Shown here: one piece after another, positions 25,985 through 35,062 of the stretch
How positions within the stretch are numbered: the first letter of the stretch is position 1
Layout of the letters: each line of letters begins with the position of its first letter
Assembly (NCBI RefSeq): GCF_014145335.1
Contig: NZ_JACIVI010000001.1
Span: 1,054,001-1,118,000, forward strand
Reading direction: 5' to 3'
DNA length: 64,000 nucleotides
From: Aquariibacter albus
Lineage (GTDB): Bacteria; Pseudomonadota; Gammaproteobacteria; Burkholderiales; Burkholderiaceae_C
Notes under the pieces: generated by a model
Told to the model about the DNA's origin: nothing
Databases searched by the model: none
The model's input: the letters and a program-made list of their open reading frames with translations, nothing else
Program-made: the position numbers and the translations under genes

Positions 25985-27127
25985 TCACTTGGACGGGACC
26001 TTGCCCTCGACGCCCTTCAGGTAGAAATCGACCTTGTCCTTCCACGCCTGGTCGGCCTTCACGCCGGCGGCCAGCACCTCGGCCCCGGCGGTGCTGGTCA
26101 GCGGGCCGGTGAACACTTCGAGGCTGCCCTCCTTCAGGCCCGCCTTGGCGGCTTCGAGCTTGGCCAGGGCGTCGGGCGGCAGGCCGTCCATGAGCTTGAC
26201 CAGCGCGTTCTGGCCCTCCTTCACGCCCCAGATCGTGCGGCCGGTCGTCCAGCTGCCGTCGAGCACCTGGCCGATCGCCTGCTTGTAGTAGCCGCCCCAG
26301 TCGACGATGGCGGACGCCAGGTGGGCCTTGGGCGCCACCGCGCTCATGTCGCTGTCCCAGCCGAAGGCGTACTTGCCGTTCTTCTCGGCGGTCTGCAGCA
26401 CGGCGGAGGAGTCGGTGTTCTGCAGCAGCACGTCGGCGCCGGCGTTGATCAGCGACTGCGCGGCCTCGCCTTCCTTCGGCGGATCGAACCAGGAGCTGAC
26501 CCAGACCACCTTGGTCTTGATCTTGGGGTTCACCGACTGCGCGCCCAGGGTGTAGGCGTTGATGTTGCGCAGCACCTCGGGGATGGGGAAGGAGGCGACG
26601 AAGCCCAGCGTGCCGGTCTTGCTCATGGCCCCGGCAACGATGCCGGCCAGGTAGGCATCCTCGTAGAACTTCGCGTCGTAGACGCGGAGGTTGGCGGCCG
26701 TCTTGTAGCCGGTGGCATGTTCGAACTTGACGTCGGGGAAGTCGGCCGCCACCTTCAGCATCGGTTCCATGTAGCCGAAGGACGTCGCGAAGATGATCTT
26801 GTGGCCCTGCTCGACCAGGTCGCGGATCACGCGTTCGGCGTCGGCACCCTCGGGCACCTTCTCGACGAAGCTGGTCTGCACCTTGTCGCCGAAGGCGGCC
26901 TCGACGGCCTTGCGACCCTGGTCGTGGGCATAGGTCCAGCCAGCGTCGCCGACCGGACCGACATAGACCCAGGCCGCCTTCAGCGGCGCGGGGGCGGCGG
27001 CGGGCGCCGAGGCGGCCTCGGCCGCGGGCGGCGGCTCGGACTTGCCGCAACCCTGCAGCAGCACGGCGGCGGCCAGCGGGGCCAGGGCCGCCAGGCGGAT
27101 CAGGGCACGCTTGCGGGAATCGAACAT
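25985..27127 (-). CDS. BMP family ABC transporter substrate-binding lipoprotein (nucleoside/purine type)
   Basis: 380-residue periplasmic lipoprotein of the basic membrane protein (BMP/PnrA) family. The lipobox is LLQGC near residue 27. The mature sequence has AAWVYVGPVGDAGWTYAHDQGRKA and GADVLLQNTDSSAVLQTAEKNGKYAFGWDSD, characteristic of BMP binders, which bind purine nucleosides in characterised members. It is the last gene of the minus-strand series Tsx-like, ATPase, permease, permease, binder, next to guanine deaminase and xanthine dehydrogenase. A purine or nucleoside ligand is therefore likely. Confidence 0.92.
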   Translation of the reverse strand: MFDSRKRALIRLAALAPLAAAVLLQGCGKSEPPPAAEAASAPAAAPAPLKAAWVYVGPVGDAGWTYAHDQGRKAVEAAFGDKVQTSFVEKVPEGADAERVIRDLVEQGHKIIFATSFGYMEPMLKVAADFPDVKFEHATGYKTAANLRVYDAKFYEDAYLAGIVAGAMSKTGTLGFVASFPIPEVLRNINAYTLGAQSVNPKIKTKVVWVSSWFDPPKEGEAAQSLINAGADVLLQNTDSSAVLQTAEKNGKYAFGWDSDMSAVAPKAHLASAIVDWGGYYKQAIGQVLDGSWTTGRTIWGVKEGQNALVKLMDGLPPDALAKLEAAKAGLKEGSLEVFTGPLTSTAGAEVLAAGVKADQAWKDKVDFYLKGVEGKVPSK

Positions 27128-27177
27128 GGACGCTCCTGGGAGACGGGGACAGGAAGGGGGCGGCCGGCCGCGAGGCC

Positions 27178-28098
27178 TCAGCCGCCCGGATGGAAGGGTT
27201 TGCCGAGGGAGGCCGGCATGTGGGTGCGGATCCACAGCGGATTGCGCGAGATCAGTGCCAGCACGATCACCGTGGCCAGGTACGGCAGCATGGCCAGCAG
27301 CTGGCTGGAGATTTCCACGCCCGCCCCCTGCAGCGCGAACTGCAGCATGGTCACGCCGCCGAACAGGTAGGCGCCCAGCAGCACCCGCGTCGGCCGCCAG
27401 GTGGCAAAGGGCGTCAGCGCCAGGGCGATCCAGCCGCGGCCCGAGACCAGGCCCTCGACCCACAGCGGCGCGTAGACCACCGACAGATAGGCCCCGGCCA
27501 GGCCGCACAGCGCCCCGCCCAGGATGACCGCCGCCGCCCGCAACGCGCGCACCGGATAGCCCAGGGCATGCGCGGCCTCGGGCGATTCGCCCAGCGCGCG
27601 CAGCACCAGGCCGGCGCGACTGTGGTCCAGCGCCCAGGCCAGGCCCAGGCCCAGCAGCAGGGTCAGCGGCACCAGCGGATGCTGGGCGAACAGGACCGGG
27701 CCGACCAGCGGCAGCTCGCCGAGCCATGGCAGTGCGAACACCGCCTGCTCCGGCAGCTTCTGGCCGACCATGGACACGCCCACGAAGGCCGAGAAGCCGG
27801 CGCCGAACAGGCTGAGCGCCAGGCCGGTGGCGTACTGGTTGGTGTTCAGGCCGATGACCAGCAGCGCAAACAGGGCCGCCATCAGCGCACCCGCTGCAGC
27901 GCCGGCCGCGAAGGCCAGCCCCTGGCCGCCGCCGGCCAGGGCCACGGCGAAGCCAGCCACCGCGGCCACCAGCATCGTGCCTTCGGTGCCGAGGTTGAGC
28001 ACGCCCGCCTTCTCGCCGATCAAGAGGCCCAGGCCGGCCAGCGCCAGCGGTGTGCCGGAGGCCAGGGTGGCGGCCAGGAGCAGGGCCAGCTCGTTCAT
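27178..28098 (-). CDS. BMP-type ABC transporter permease (YufQ-like)
   Basis: 306-residue inner-membrane protein with about eight hydrophobic helices. The start MNELALLLAATLASGTPLALAGLGLLIGEKAGVLNLGTEG matches the second permease of nucleoside ABC importers (YufQ/NupC-type). The EKAGVLNLGTEGTML segment is the conserved feature. Its ATG overlaps the stop of the upstream permease (ATGA at 28095-28098). It forms the channel with the preceding gene product. Confidence 0.92.
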   Translation of the reverse strand: MNELALLLAATLASGTPLALAGLGLLIGEKAGVLNLGTEGTMLVAAVAGFAVALAGGGQGLAFAAGAAAGALMAALFALLVIGLNTNQYATGLALSLFGAGFSAFVGVSMVGQKLPEQAVFALPWLGELPLVGPVLFAQHPLVPLTLLLGLGLAWALDHSRAGLVLRALGESPEAAHALGYPVRALRAAAVILGGALCGLAGAYLSVVYAPLWVEGLVSGRGWIALALTPFATWRPTRVLLGAYLFGGVTMLQFALQGAGVEISSQLLAMLPYLATVIVLALISRNPLWIRTHMPASLGKPFHPGG

Positions 28099-29234
28099 GC
28101 AGCTTCTCCGGAAGCCGGGGCCGCGGCGGGCGCCGGGGATGAGGGGGCCGTCGGCCGCGAGGCGGTTCGCCGCACCCAGCGCAGGCGCTGCTGCACGAAG
28201 GTGTCGCAGGCCAGCAGCAGCACCAGCAGCAGGCCCTGGAAGACACCGGTCAGCGCATTCGGTAGGCCCAGGCGGGACTGGGCCAGCTCGCCGCCGATGG
28301 TCAGCATCGAGAGCAGCACGCCGGCCAGGCCGATGCCCAGCGGATGCAGGCGGCCGACGAAGCAGACGATGATGGCCGTGAAGCCGTAGCCGGTCGAGAC
28401 ATGCGGGGTCAGCTGCCGCAGCGGGCCGGCCAGCTCCAGCGCACCGGCCAGGCCGGCCAGGCCACCCGAGAGCAGCAGTGCCGTCCACAGCGCGCCGCGG
28501 CTGGAGAAGCCGGCATAGCGCGCCGCCGCCGGCGCCAGGCCGCCGACCTGCAGCTGGTAGCCGCGCCAGGAGCGGAACAGGAAGAGCCAGGCCAGGCCGA
28601 TCAGCAGCGGCGCCAGCAGGAAGCCGACATGCAGGCGCGTGCCGGGGATCAGCCGCGGCAGGGCGTAGGCGGCATCGAAGCTCGGCGTCTGCGGGAAGTT
28701 GAAGCCCGCCGGATCCTTCCACGGCCCGAAGACCAGGTGGTTCAGCAACTGCTGGGCCACATAGACCAGCATCAGGCTGACCAGGATCTCGCTGGCGTGG
28801 AAACGGTCGCGCAGCAGCGCCGTCAGCCCCGCCCAGGCCATGCCGCCAGCCACGCCGGCCAGCAGCAGCAGGGGGGCCCGCAGGCCGGCCGGCGTGCCCT
28901 CGGGTGCGGGGCCGAGGGCCAGGGCCAGGCCGCCCGCCGCGATCACACCGAGCAGGAACTGCCCTTCCGCGCCGATGTTCCAGACATTCGCGCGGTAGCA
29001 GACGGCCAGACCCAGGGCGCACAGGATCAGCGGCGTGGCCTTGAGCAGCACCTCCGACACGCCGCGCAGGCCGTTGAGCGGCTCGACGAAGAAGACGGCC
29101 AGGCCGCGCACCGGGTCCTTCCCGAGCATCAGGAACAGCAGCGCGGCGATCAGCGCGGTCAGCGCCAGCGCGATCAGCGGCGAGGCCAGGGCCAGGGCGC
29201 GCGCCGGCCGGGCGCGGGGCTCAAGCCGCAGCAT
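28095..29234 (-). CDS. BMP-type ABC transporter permease (YufP-like)
   Basis: 379-residue inner-membrane permease. The conserved GLAVCYRANVWNIGAEGQFLLG segment and the STGYGFTAIIVCFVGRLHPLGI segment identify the first permease of BMP-linked nucleoside importers. The C-terminus has a cytoplasmic Ala/Pro/Ser-rich tail. The ATG at 29234 overlaps the end of the ATPase gene by 14 bases, and the stop overlaps the next permease. Confidence 0.92.
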   Translation of the reverse strand: MLRLEPRARPARALALASPLIALALTALIAALLFLMLGKDPVRGLAVFFVEPLNGLRGVSEVLLKATPLILCALGLAVCYRANVWNIGAEGQFLLGVIAAGGLALALGPAPEGTPAGLRAPLLLLAGVAGGMAWAGLTALLRDRFHASEILVSLMLVYVAQQLLNHLVFGPWKDPAGFNFPQTPSFDAAYALPRLIPGTRLHVGFLLAPLLIGLAWLFLFRSWRGYQLQVGGLAPAAARYAGFSSRGALWTALLLSGGLAGLAGALELAGPLRQLTPHVSTGYGFTAIIVCFVGRLHPLGIGLAGVLLSMLTIGGELAQSRLGLPNALTGVFQGLLLVLLLACDTFVQQRLRWVRRTASRPTAPSSPAPAAAPASGEAA

Positions 29235-30741
29235 GCTGCGCCTCCGGGGCCTGCGGCCACAGGCCGCTCATCCAGCTGCCCAGGCGTTCGACGCTGGCCT
29301 CGGCCACGGGCATGGCCGGGCTGAGCCGGCCCTGGGCCATCACGACCAGGCGGTCGCTGAGGGCAAGCAGTTCGTCGAGCTCCTCGCTGACCAGCAGCAG
29401 CGCGCAGCCGGCTTCGCGCAGGGCCAGCAAGGCCGCGCGGATCTGTGCGGCGGCGCCGACATCGACGCCCCAGGTCGGCTGGGCGACGACCAGCAGGGCC
29501 GGCTGGGCGTCGACCTCGCGGCCGACGATGAACTTCTGCAGATTGCCGCCCGAGAGGCTGCGCGCGGCCGCCATCGGCCCGCCCGCCTTCACGCCGTAGC
29601 GCGCGATCAGCGCCGCGGCCTGCGCGCGCAGCGGGCCGCGGCGCAGCCAGCCGCCGCGGCCGCGGGCCTCGTCGCGGGTCAGCAGGGTGTTGTCGGCCAG
29701 GGACAGGCTGGGCACGGCGCCGCGGCCCAGGCGCTCTTCGGGCACGAAGCGCAGGCCCAGGGCACGGCGCGGACGGGGGCCTCTGCGGCCGATGTCCTGG
29801 CCGAAGAGGCGGAGGCTGCCGGGCGCGGCGCGGGTGTCCTCGCCCGAGAGCGCGGCCAGCAGCTCCTGCTGGCCGTTGCCCGAGACGCCGGCCACGCCGA
29901 GGATCTCGCCGCGCCGCAGCGTGAAGCTCACGTCGTGCAGCTCGGTGCCGAAGGGGCTGCGCCGCGGCAGCGAGAGGCTGCGGACGTCCAGCGCAAGCTC
30001 GCCCGGCTGGCCCGAGCGGGCCGCCAGGGCGGGCGGCTCGCTGCCGATCATGAGGCGCGACAAGGCGGCGGCATCGACGGTGCGCGGGTCGACCGTGCCG
30101 GTCACGCGGCCGCCGCGCAGCACCGTGCAGTGGTGGCAGAGCGCGCGGATCTCGTCGAGCTTGTGGCTGATGTAGAGGATGGAGCAGCCCTCCGCCGCCA
30201 GGCGGCGCAGGGTGACGAAAAGCTTCTCGACGGCCTGCGGCGTGAGCACCGAGGTCGGCTCGTCGAGGATGAGCAGCTGCGGCCGCGTCATCAGCGCGCG
30301 GACGATCTCGACCCGCTGCCGCTCGCCCACCGACAGGGCGTGCACCGGGCGGTCCGGCTCCAGTTCGAGGCCGTAGCTGGCCGAGACCTCGGCGATGCGA
30401 TCGCGCACGCCATCCAGGCGACCAGCGCGGTCCAGGCCCAGCCACACGTTCTCGGCGACGGTCAGGGTCTCGAACAGGCTGAAGTGCTGGTAGACCATGC
30501 TGATGCCGAGCGCACGGGCCTCGGCCGGGCTGCGCAGCTGCACCGGGCGGCCGTTCCAGCGCAGGCTGCCGGTGTCGGGCTGCACGGCACCGTAGATGAT
30601 CTTCATCAGCGTGGACTTGCCCGCCCCGTTCTCGCCGAGCACGGCGTGGATCTGGCCGGGGGCCACCTGCAGGTGCACACCGTCGTTGGCGCGCACCGCG
30701 GGGTACTGCTTGCTGATGTCGGCGAGTTCGAGTCGGAGCAT
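29221..30741 (-). CDS. Double-domain ABC transporter ATPase (sugar/nucleoside type, YufO-like)
   Basis: 506-residue protein with two ABC cassettes. The first has Walker A GENGAGKST, signature LSVGERQRVEI and Walker B LLILDEPTSVL. The second starts near residue 260, has a degenerate P-loop GVSGNGQQELL and a signature-like LSGGNLQKFIVGREV. This arrangement is usual for nucleoside and sugar importers of the CUT2/BMP group. The start at 30741 has GGAGG upstream; a longer frame to 30789 is not supported. It powers the two permeases encoded next. Confidence 0.93.
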   Translation of the reverse strand: MLRLELADISKQYPAVRANDGVHLQVAPGQIHAVLGENGAGKSTLMKIIYGAVQPDTGSLRWNGRPVQLRSPAEARALGISMVYQHFSLFETLTVAENVWLGLDRAGRLDGVRDRIAEVSASYGLELEPDRPVHALSVGERQRVEIVRALMTRPQLLILDEPTSVLTPQAVEKLFVTLRRLAAEGCSILYISHKLDEIRALCHHCTVLRGGRVTGTVDPRTVDAAALSRLMIGSEPPALAARSGQPGELALDVRSLSLPRRSPFGTELHDVSFTLRRGEILGVAGVSGNGQQELLAALSGEDTRAAPGSLRLFGQDIGRRGPRPRRALGLRFVPEERLGRGAVPSLSLADNTLLTRDEARGRGGWLRRGPLRAQAAALIARYGVKAGGPMAAARSLSGGNLQKFIVGREVDAQPALLVVAQPTWGVDVGAAAQIRAALLALREAGCALLLVSEELDELLALSDRLVVMAQGRLSPAMPVAEASVERLGSWMSGLWPQAPEAQHAAA

Positions 30742-30813
30742 GCGGACCTCCGGCCCCGCCACGGGGCCGTCGGAGCGAGCCGGACGCAAGTCGCGCGCCC
30801 GGCCGCGGGAGCC

Positions 30814-31653
30814 TCAGAAGTGGTACTCGACCCGGACCATCGGCGTGCGCGCCGTGGCGCCCGAACCGGCCGGGCCCTTGGTGTCGTTGCCGAACTTGTT
30901 GCGCCAGTACTCGTAGGCGACGCCAGCCTTGAAGGTCCCCTTGGGGCCGCCCAGCAGCGCGCCGACATCGGCCATCAGCTTCATGTCGACATGGGTCTCG
31001 GGCTTGGTGTCCCCGCCGAACTCGTCCTTGCCCTTGTTGCCGATGTAGAGGCCGTAGCCCTGGAAGGCCAGCAGCGGGAAGCCCGGCACGGCCAGGCTCC
31101 ATTCGGCGGCCAGGGCCGGATGGGTGTCGTAGGTGTAGCGCGACACGCCGTTGGGCGCATTGCTTTCCTGAAGGGCCAGGAGCGACAGGTTGAGGAAGCC
31201 CGGCACATCGAACATCACCGTCGGGCCCAGCACGAACATGCGCTTGCGCGAGCTGTAGGCATCGTTCTTGGTGTTCAGGTCGAAGCCTGCCGTGAGGCCG
31301 AAGCCGCGCGCCGGACCCCAGGCCAGCGAGGTGCCGGTGACCTTGCCCAGGTCGAGCAGGTGGCGGTAGACGACATAGACCTCCTGCGCGCCGGAACGGC
31401 CACCCACGGCCGGATCGCTGCTGTCGGAGATCAGCACATCGGCATTGAAGAAGTTCACACCGTACTTGTAGCCGCTGGCATGGGTCAGGGCGATGATGGT
31501 CTTGCCGATGTCGTTCGGGCCGAAGGGCTCGGCGAAGCGTTCGCCGTAGCGCACGCTCAGGGCGGTATCGCTCCAGTCGGCGGCGGAGACGGGGGCGGCG
31601 AGGCTGAGCGCGGCCAGGGCCAGCGCGAGCGCGGTCTTGCGGGTGGTGTGCAT
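30814..31653 (-). CDS. Tsx-like nucleoside-specific outer membrane channel
   Basis: 279-residue outer membrane beta-barrel with a signal peptide ending in VSAAD. The mature start ADWSDTALSVRYGERFAEPF, the segment FFNADVLISDSSDPA and the C-terminal aromatic VRVEYHF fit the OmpK/Tsx family; C-terminal Phe is the outer-membrane assembly signal. Tsx channels admit nucleosides. Its place at the head of the BMP-type transporter genes, 72 bp upstream of the ATPase, gives a complete route: outer membrane channel, periplasmic binder and inner-membrane pump. Candidate operator hexamers lie about 105-145 bp upstream. Confidence 0.85.
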   Translation of the reverse strand: MHTTRKTALALALAALSLAAPVSAADWSDTALSVRYGERFAEPFGPNDIGKTIIALTHASGYKYGVNFFNADVLISDSSDPAVGGRSGAQEVYVVYRHLLDLGKVTGTSLAWGPARGFGLTAGFDLNTKNDAYSSRKRMFVLGPTVMFDVPGFLNLSLLALQESNAPNGVSRYTYDTHPALAAEWSLAVPGFPLLAFQGYGLYIGNKGKDEFGGDTKPETHVDMKLMADVGALLGGPKGTFKAGVAYEYWRNKFGNDTKGPAGSGATARTPMVRVEYHF

Positions 31654-31755
31654 CGGGGTCCCGAGGGCGGTGGTTGGAAGACGGGGCGCGGCCATCCGCG
31701 AGGGCGGGGGCTTGCCGGCAAATTCGCAACATCCGTACCACCGCAACCGTCTCTG

Positions 31756-31798
31756 GCATGCCGTGCGGAACACATCGCATGCACCTTTTGTATACAAA
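31756..31798. promoter_or_regulatory. Candidate GntR operator upstream of the Tsx/transporter genes
   Basis: GCATGC hexamers at 31756-31761 and 31777-31782 are followed by the perfect 12-base palindrome TTTGTATACAAA at 31787-31798. The stretch reading GCATGCACCTTTTG is similar to the sites at 39738 and 47485. It lies in the AT-richer gap between guaD and the Tsx-like gene. Confidence 0.5.
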
Positions 31799-31921
31799 CT
31801 TCCGCACCAAGCTTGGCCCGAACGCCTCCCGCGCGCACCGCCGCGGGCACCGCCCCGAAAAGCTGACAAAGCCTTGACGGGCGCGGCAGGTCGGCCTGCT
31901 CGACCGGATGCGCGCCGTGGC

Positions 31922-33271
31922 TCAGCCGCCGAGCCCGGCCGCCGCGGACCCGCCATGGCGGCGCACGCCGGCCACCCAGGTCTCGACGAGGTTGCGTTCG
32001 TCGCCCAGGGTCATCCAGGCGAAGAGGCGCTCGTGCAGCGCGGCCTGCGGGCTGTGCTGCGGCCCGGTGGGGCGCGCGCAGGCGATGGCATCGCGGTGCG
32101 CCGCGACCGGGCCGCAGGCCCAGTCCCACACCGCCAGGTCGGCCAGGCAGCCGGGGCTGAAGTGGCCGATCTCGCCGGCCAGGCCCAGGGCCTCGGCACC
32201 GCCCAGGGTGGCGGTGTGCAGGGCCTTCCAGGCCGACAGCCGCGTGCCGCGCAGGGCCTGGATCTTGTACGCATCGCCCATCGTGCGCAGCATCGACAGG
32301 CTGGTGCCCCCGCCGACGTCGCTGGCCATGCTGACCCGGTAGCCGGCCTCGGTGGCGCCGGCCCAGTCGAACAGGCCGCTGCCGAGGAAGAGGTTGCTCG
32401 ACGGCGAATGCGCGATCTGCGCGCCGGTGTCGGCCAGCAGCGCGCGGTCCTCGGCGTCCAGCCAGATGCCGTGGGCCAGCACCGCGCGCGGGTGCAGCAG
32501 GCCGTGGCGGTGGTAGATGTCGAGGTAGCTTCGCGCCTCGGGAAAGAGCTCGCCGACCCAGCGGACCTCCTCGGTGTTCTCGGCCACATGGGTCTGCATG
32601 TAGAGCGTGGGCTCCTCCGCGCAGAGGCGGCCGGCCATGGCCAGTTGCGCACGGCTGCTGGTGGCGGCAAAGCGCACCGTCACCGCATAGGCCAGGCGGC
32701 CGTGACCGTGCCAGCGCCGGATCAGCGCGCGGCAGTCGCGCTCGGCCTGCTCGACGTCGTCGCGCAGACCATCGGGGGCATGGGTGTCCATCAGCACCTT
32801 GCCGGCGATCAGCCGCATGCCGCGCGCGGCCGCCTCGGCCATCAGGGTGTCGACCGAGACGGCATGCACGGTCGGGAACACGACGGCCGCGGTCGTGCCG
32901 TGGGCCAGCAGCGCGTCCAGGAAGCGCACCGCGCCCTCGGCCGCGACGGCCGGGTCGGCGTAGCGGCGTTCGGCCGGGAAGGTGTAGGTCTCCAGCCAGT
33001 CGAGCAGGGCCAGGCCGTGGCTGGCGATCACGTCGAGCTGCGGCGCGTGCACATGGGTGTCGATGAAGCCGGGCGTGAGCAGGCGGCCGGGGTGGCGGAC
33101 CGGCTGCCAGTCGGGCCCGGGCGCCTCGGCCTGCACGGCGACGATGCGGCCGTCCTCGACCAGCAGCCAGTGCTCGGGGCGGTGGCGCACCCCCGGGGCC
33201 AGGCCGGGCGCCGCAAAGCCAGGGTCGGCGGTGAAGTCGAGCAGGTCGCCGAAGAAGGCCAGGCGCGGCAT
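31922..33271 (-). CDS. guaD: Guanine deaminase
   Basis: 449-residue amidohydrolase converting guanine to xanthine and ammonia in the cytoplasm. Metal ligands are visible: His73 and His75 in GFIDTHVHAPQ, the His of QTHVAENTEEV, and the Asp of SMASDVGGGTS. HSPSSNLFLGSGLF is the usual guanine deaminase substrate-loop sequence. It begins MPRLAFFGDLLDF. It is divergent from xdhABC, which oxidises its product, and upstream of the Tsx/nucleoside importer genes. Confidence 0.95.
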   Translation of the reverse strand: MPRLAFFGDLLDFTADPGFAAPGLAPGVRHRPEHWLLVEDGRIVAVQAEAPGPDWQPVRHPGRLLTPGFIDTHVHAPQLDVIASHGLALLDWLETYTFPAERRYADPAVAAEGAVRFLDALLAHGTTAAVVFPTVHAVSVDTLMAEAAARGMRLIAGKVLMDTHAPDGLRDDVEQAERDCRALIRRWHGHGRLAYAVTVRFAATSSRAQLAMAGRLCAEEPTLYMQTHVAENTEEVRWVGELFPEARSYLDIYHRHGLLHPRAVLAHGIWLDAEDRALLADTGAQIAHSPSSNLFLGSGLFDWAGATEAGYRVSMASDVGGGTSLSMLRTMGDAYKIQALRGTRLSAWKALHTATLGGAEALGLAGEIGHFSPGCLADLAVWDWACGPVAAHRDAIACARPTGPQHSPQAALHERLFAWMTLGDERNLVETWVAGVRRHGGSAAAGLGG

Positions 33272-33355
33272 GGGGAACTCCAGAAGCAGGGCCGGGCGTC
33301 AGCCGGAGCTGGGGGCGCCGGTGGACGCGGGCCCAGGGGGGCTGGCATCGTATTC

Positions 33356-33409
33356 GCATGCAGAAGGGCATACGCTGCATGCGCAAGCCCTCGCATGCAG
33401 CCTGCATGC
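33356..33409. promoter_or_regulatory. Cluster of GCATGC/GCATAC hexamers between guaD and xdhA
   Basis: Five hexamers start at 33356, 33368 (GCATAC), 33377, 33393 and 33404 within 54 bases. The first pair, GCATGC-N6-GCATAC, matches the GTATGC-N6-GCATGC arrangement in front of the GntR gene, including a shared GGGCAT. The cluster lies about 85 bp upstream of guaD and about 70 bp upstream of xdhA, so it can serve both divergent promoters. Confidence 0.6.
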
Positions 33410-33480
33410 CATGCCGCGCGACGGCTCCGTCCTGGCCGTCGCCCCCATCCTGCCGCCCGCCCTGCCCGCCCCTGCCCCGC

Positions 33481-35052
33481 ATGTCCACGCCAGCCCCCGA
33501 GCCGAACGCCGGCTGCTCCGCGCCTCCCGAACGCCCGGTGCGCTTTGTGCACCGCGGCCGGGTGGTCGAGGTCCATGGCCCGCAGGCCTGCCGCAGCGTG
33601 CTGAACTGGCTGCGCGAGGACGCGCAGTGCCCCGGCACCAAGGAAGGCTGCAACGAAGGCGACTGCGGGGCCTGCACCGTGCTGATCGCCGAGCCCGCGG
33701 ACGAGCGCCCCAGCGCCGGGCCCGACGATCCGGTGGTCGAGGGCCTGCGGCTGCGCACGGTCAACAGCTGCATCCAGTTCCTGCCAACGCTGCACGGCAA
33801 GGCCCTGATCACGGTGGAGGACCTGGCCGGTTTCGATCCGCCGCCCGGCCCGGGGCCCCACCTGCATCCGGTGCAGCAGGCGCTGGTCGATCATCACGGC
33901 TCGCAGTGCGGCTTCTGCACGCCGGGCTTCGCGGTCTCGCTGCTCGCCTGCTACGAGGGCCACCAGGCCGCCGGCTGCCGCCCCAGCCGCGAGGACCTGG
34001 CCGATGCCCTGGCCGGCAATCTGTGCCGCTGCACCGGCTACCGGCCGATCGTTGATGCCGGCCTCGCCGCCTTCGACGCCGCCCCGCGTCGCCTGCCGGC
34101 GGCCGCGCTGCGTGCGCAGCTGGAGGCCCTGGCCGCCAGCGAGGCGCCGGGCCCGGTGCTGCATGCCGGCGGCTTCCATGCGCCGCGCAGTCTGGACGAG
34201 CTGGCCGCGCTGCGCCTGGCCCGGCCGCAGGCCACGCTGCTGGCCGGCAGCACCGACATCGGCCTGTGGGTCAGCAAGCAGTTCCGCGCGCTCGGCGACA
34301 TCCTCTACCTCGGCGCCGTGCCCGAGCTGAAGCGCCTGGCCTGGGAAGGCGACACCCTGGTGATCGGTGCGGGCGTGTCGCTGGAAGAGGCCTGGCGCGC
34401 CCTGGCTGCGCTGGACCCGGCGCTGCGCGAGATGGGCCGGCGTTTCGCCGCCCCGCCGGTGCGGCATGCCGGCACCCTGGGCGGCAATGTCGCCAACGGC
34501 TCGCCGATCGGCGACGGCCCGCCGGTGCTGATGGCCCTGGACGCGCAGCTGCGGCTGCGCCGCGGCACGCGGCTGCGCACCGTGCCGCTGGACGACTTCT
34601 ACCTGGACTACATGAAGAACCGCCTGGAAGCGGGCGAGTTCCTGGAAGCCATCGAGGTGCCGCGCCCCGCGTCCGGCACCGTGCTGCGGGGCGAGAAGCT
34701 GTCCAAGCGCCACGACTGCGACATCTCGGCCGTCTCGGCCGGCTTCGCGCTGCGGCTCGACGCCGCAGGCCAGGTGGCCGCCGTGCGCCTGGCCTTCGGC
34801 GGCCTGGCCGCCACCGTGCGGCGCGCTTCGCAGGCCGAGGCCGCGATCCAGGGTCAGCCCTGGACCGAGGCCACGCTGCGCGCCGCCCAGGCCGCGCTCG
34901 CACGGGACGTGCAGCCGCTCAGCGACCTGCGCGCCTCGGCCGCCTACCGGCTGCGTGGCGCGCAGGCCCTGCTTGAACGCCTGTGGCTCGAAACCCGGCT
35001 TGTCGATCCGCTGCCGCCGGCCGCACTGCGCCTGCGCCCGGCGCCCGTCTGA
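33481..35052 (+). CDS. xdhA: Xanthine dehydrogenase small subunit (2Fe-2S and FAD)
   Basis: 523-residue subunit carrying electrons from the molybdenum centre to NAD+. N-terminal [2Fe-2S] motif CPGTKEGCNEGDCGACTV (about residues 50-67) and second cluster motif CGFCTPGF ... CRCTGYRP (about 143-190) are followed by the FAD domain with TLLAGSTDIGLWVSKQ and GGNVANGSPIGDGPP. The start at 33481 gives MSTPAPEPNAGC and the usual RPVRFVHRGRVVEV; the frame opens at 33358 but would put the operator cluster inside the gene. First gene of xdhABC. Confidence 0.95.
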   Translation: MSTPAPEPNAGCSAPPERPVRFVHRGRVVEVHGPQACRSVLNWLREDAQCPGTKEGCNEGDCGACTVLIAEPADERPSAGPDDPVVEGLRLRTVNSCIQFLPTLHGKALITVEDLAGFDPPPGPGPHLHPVQQALVDHHGSQCGFCTPGFAVSLLACYEGHQAAGCRPSREDLADALAGNLCRCTGYRPIVDAGLAAFDAAPRRLPAAALRAQLEALAASEAPGPVLHAGGFHAPRSLDELAALRLARPQATLLAGSTDIGLWVSKQFRALGDILYLGAVPELKRLAWEGDTLVIGAGVSLEEAWRALAALDPALREMGRRFAAPPVRHAGTLGGNVANGSPIGDGPPVLMALDAQLRLRRGTRLRTVPLDDFYLDYMKNRLEAGEFLEAIEVPRPASGTVLRGEKLSKRHDCDISAVSAGFALRLDAAGQVAAVRLAFGGLAATVRRASQAEAAIQGQPWTEATLRAAQAALARDVQPLSDLRASAAYRLRGAQALLERLWLETRLVDPLPPAALRLRPAPV

Positions 35053-35062
35053 GGACGTCCGC

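Noticed and set aside
28344-31866. Long plus-strand frames opposite the nucleoside transporter genes
   Set aside because: Products are Arg/Gln/Gly-rich without domains and lie exactly over well-supported minus-strand genes.
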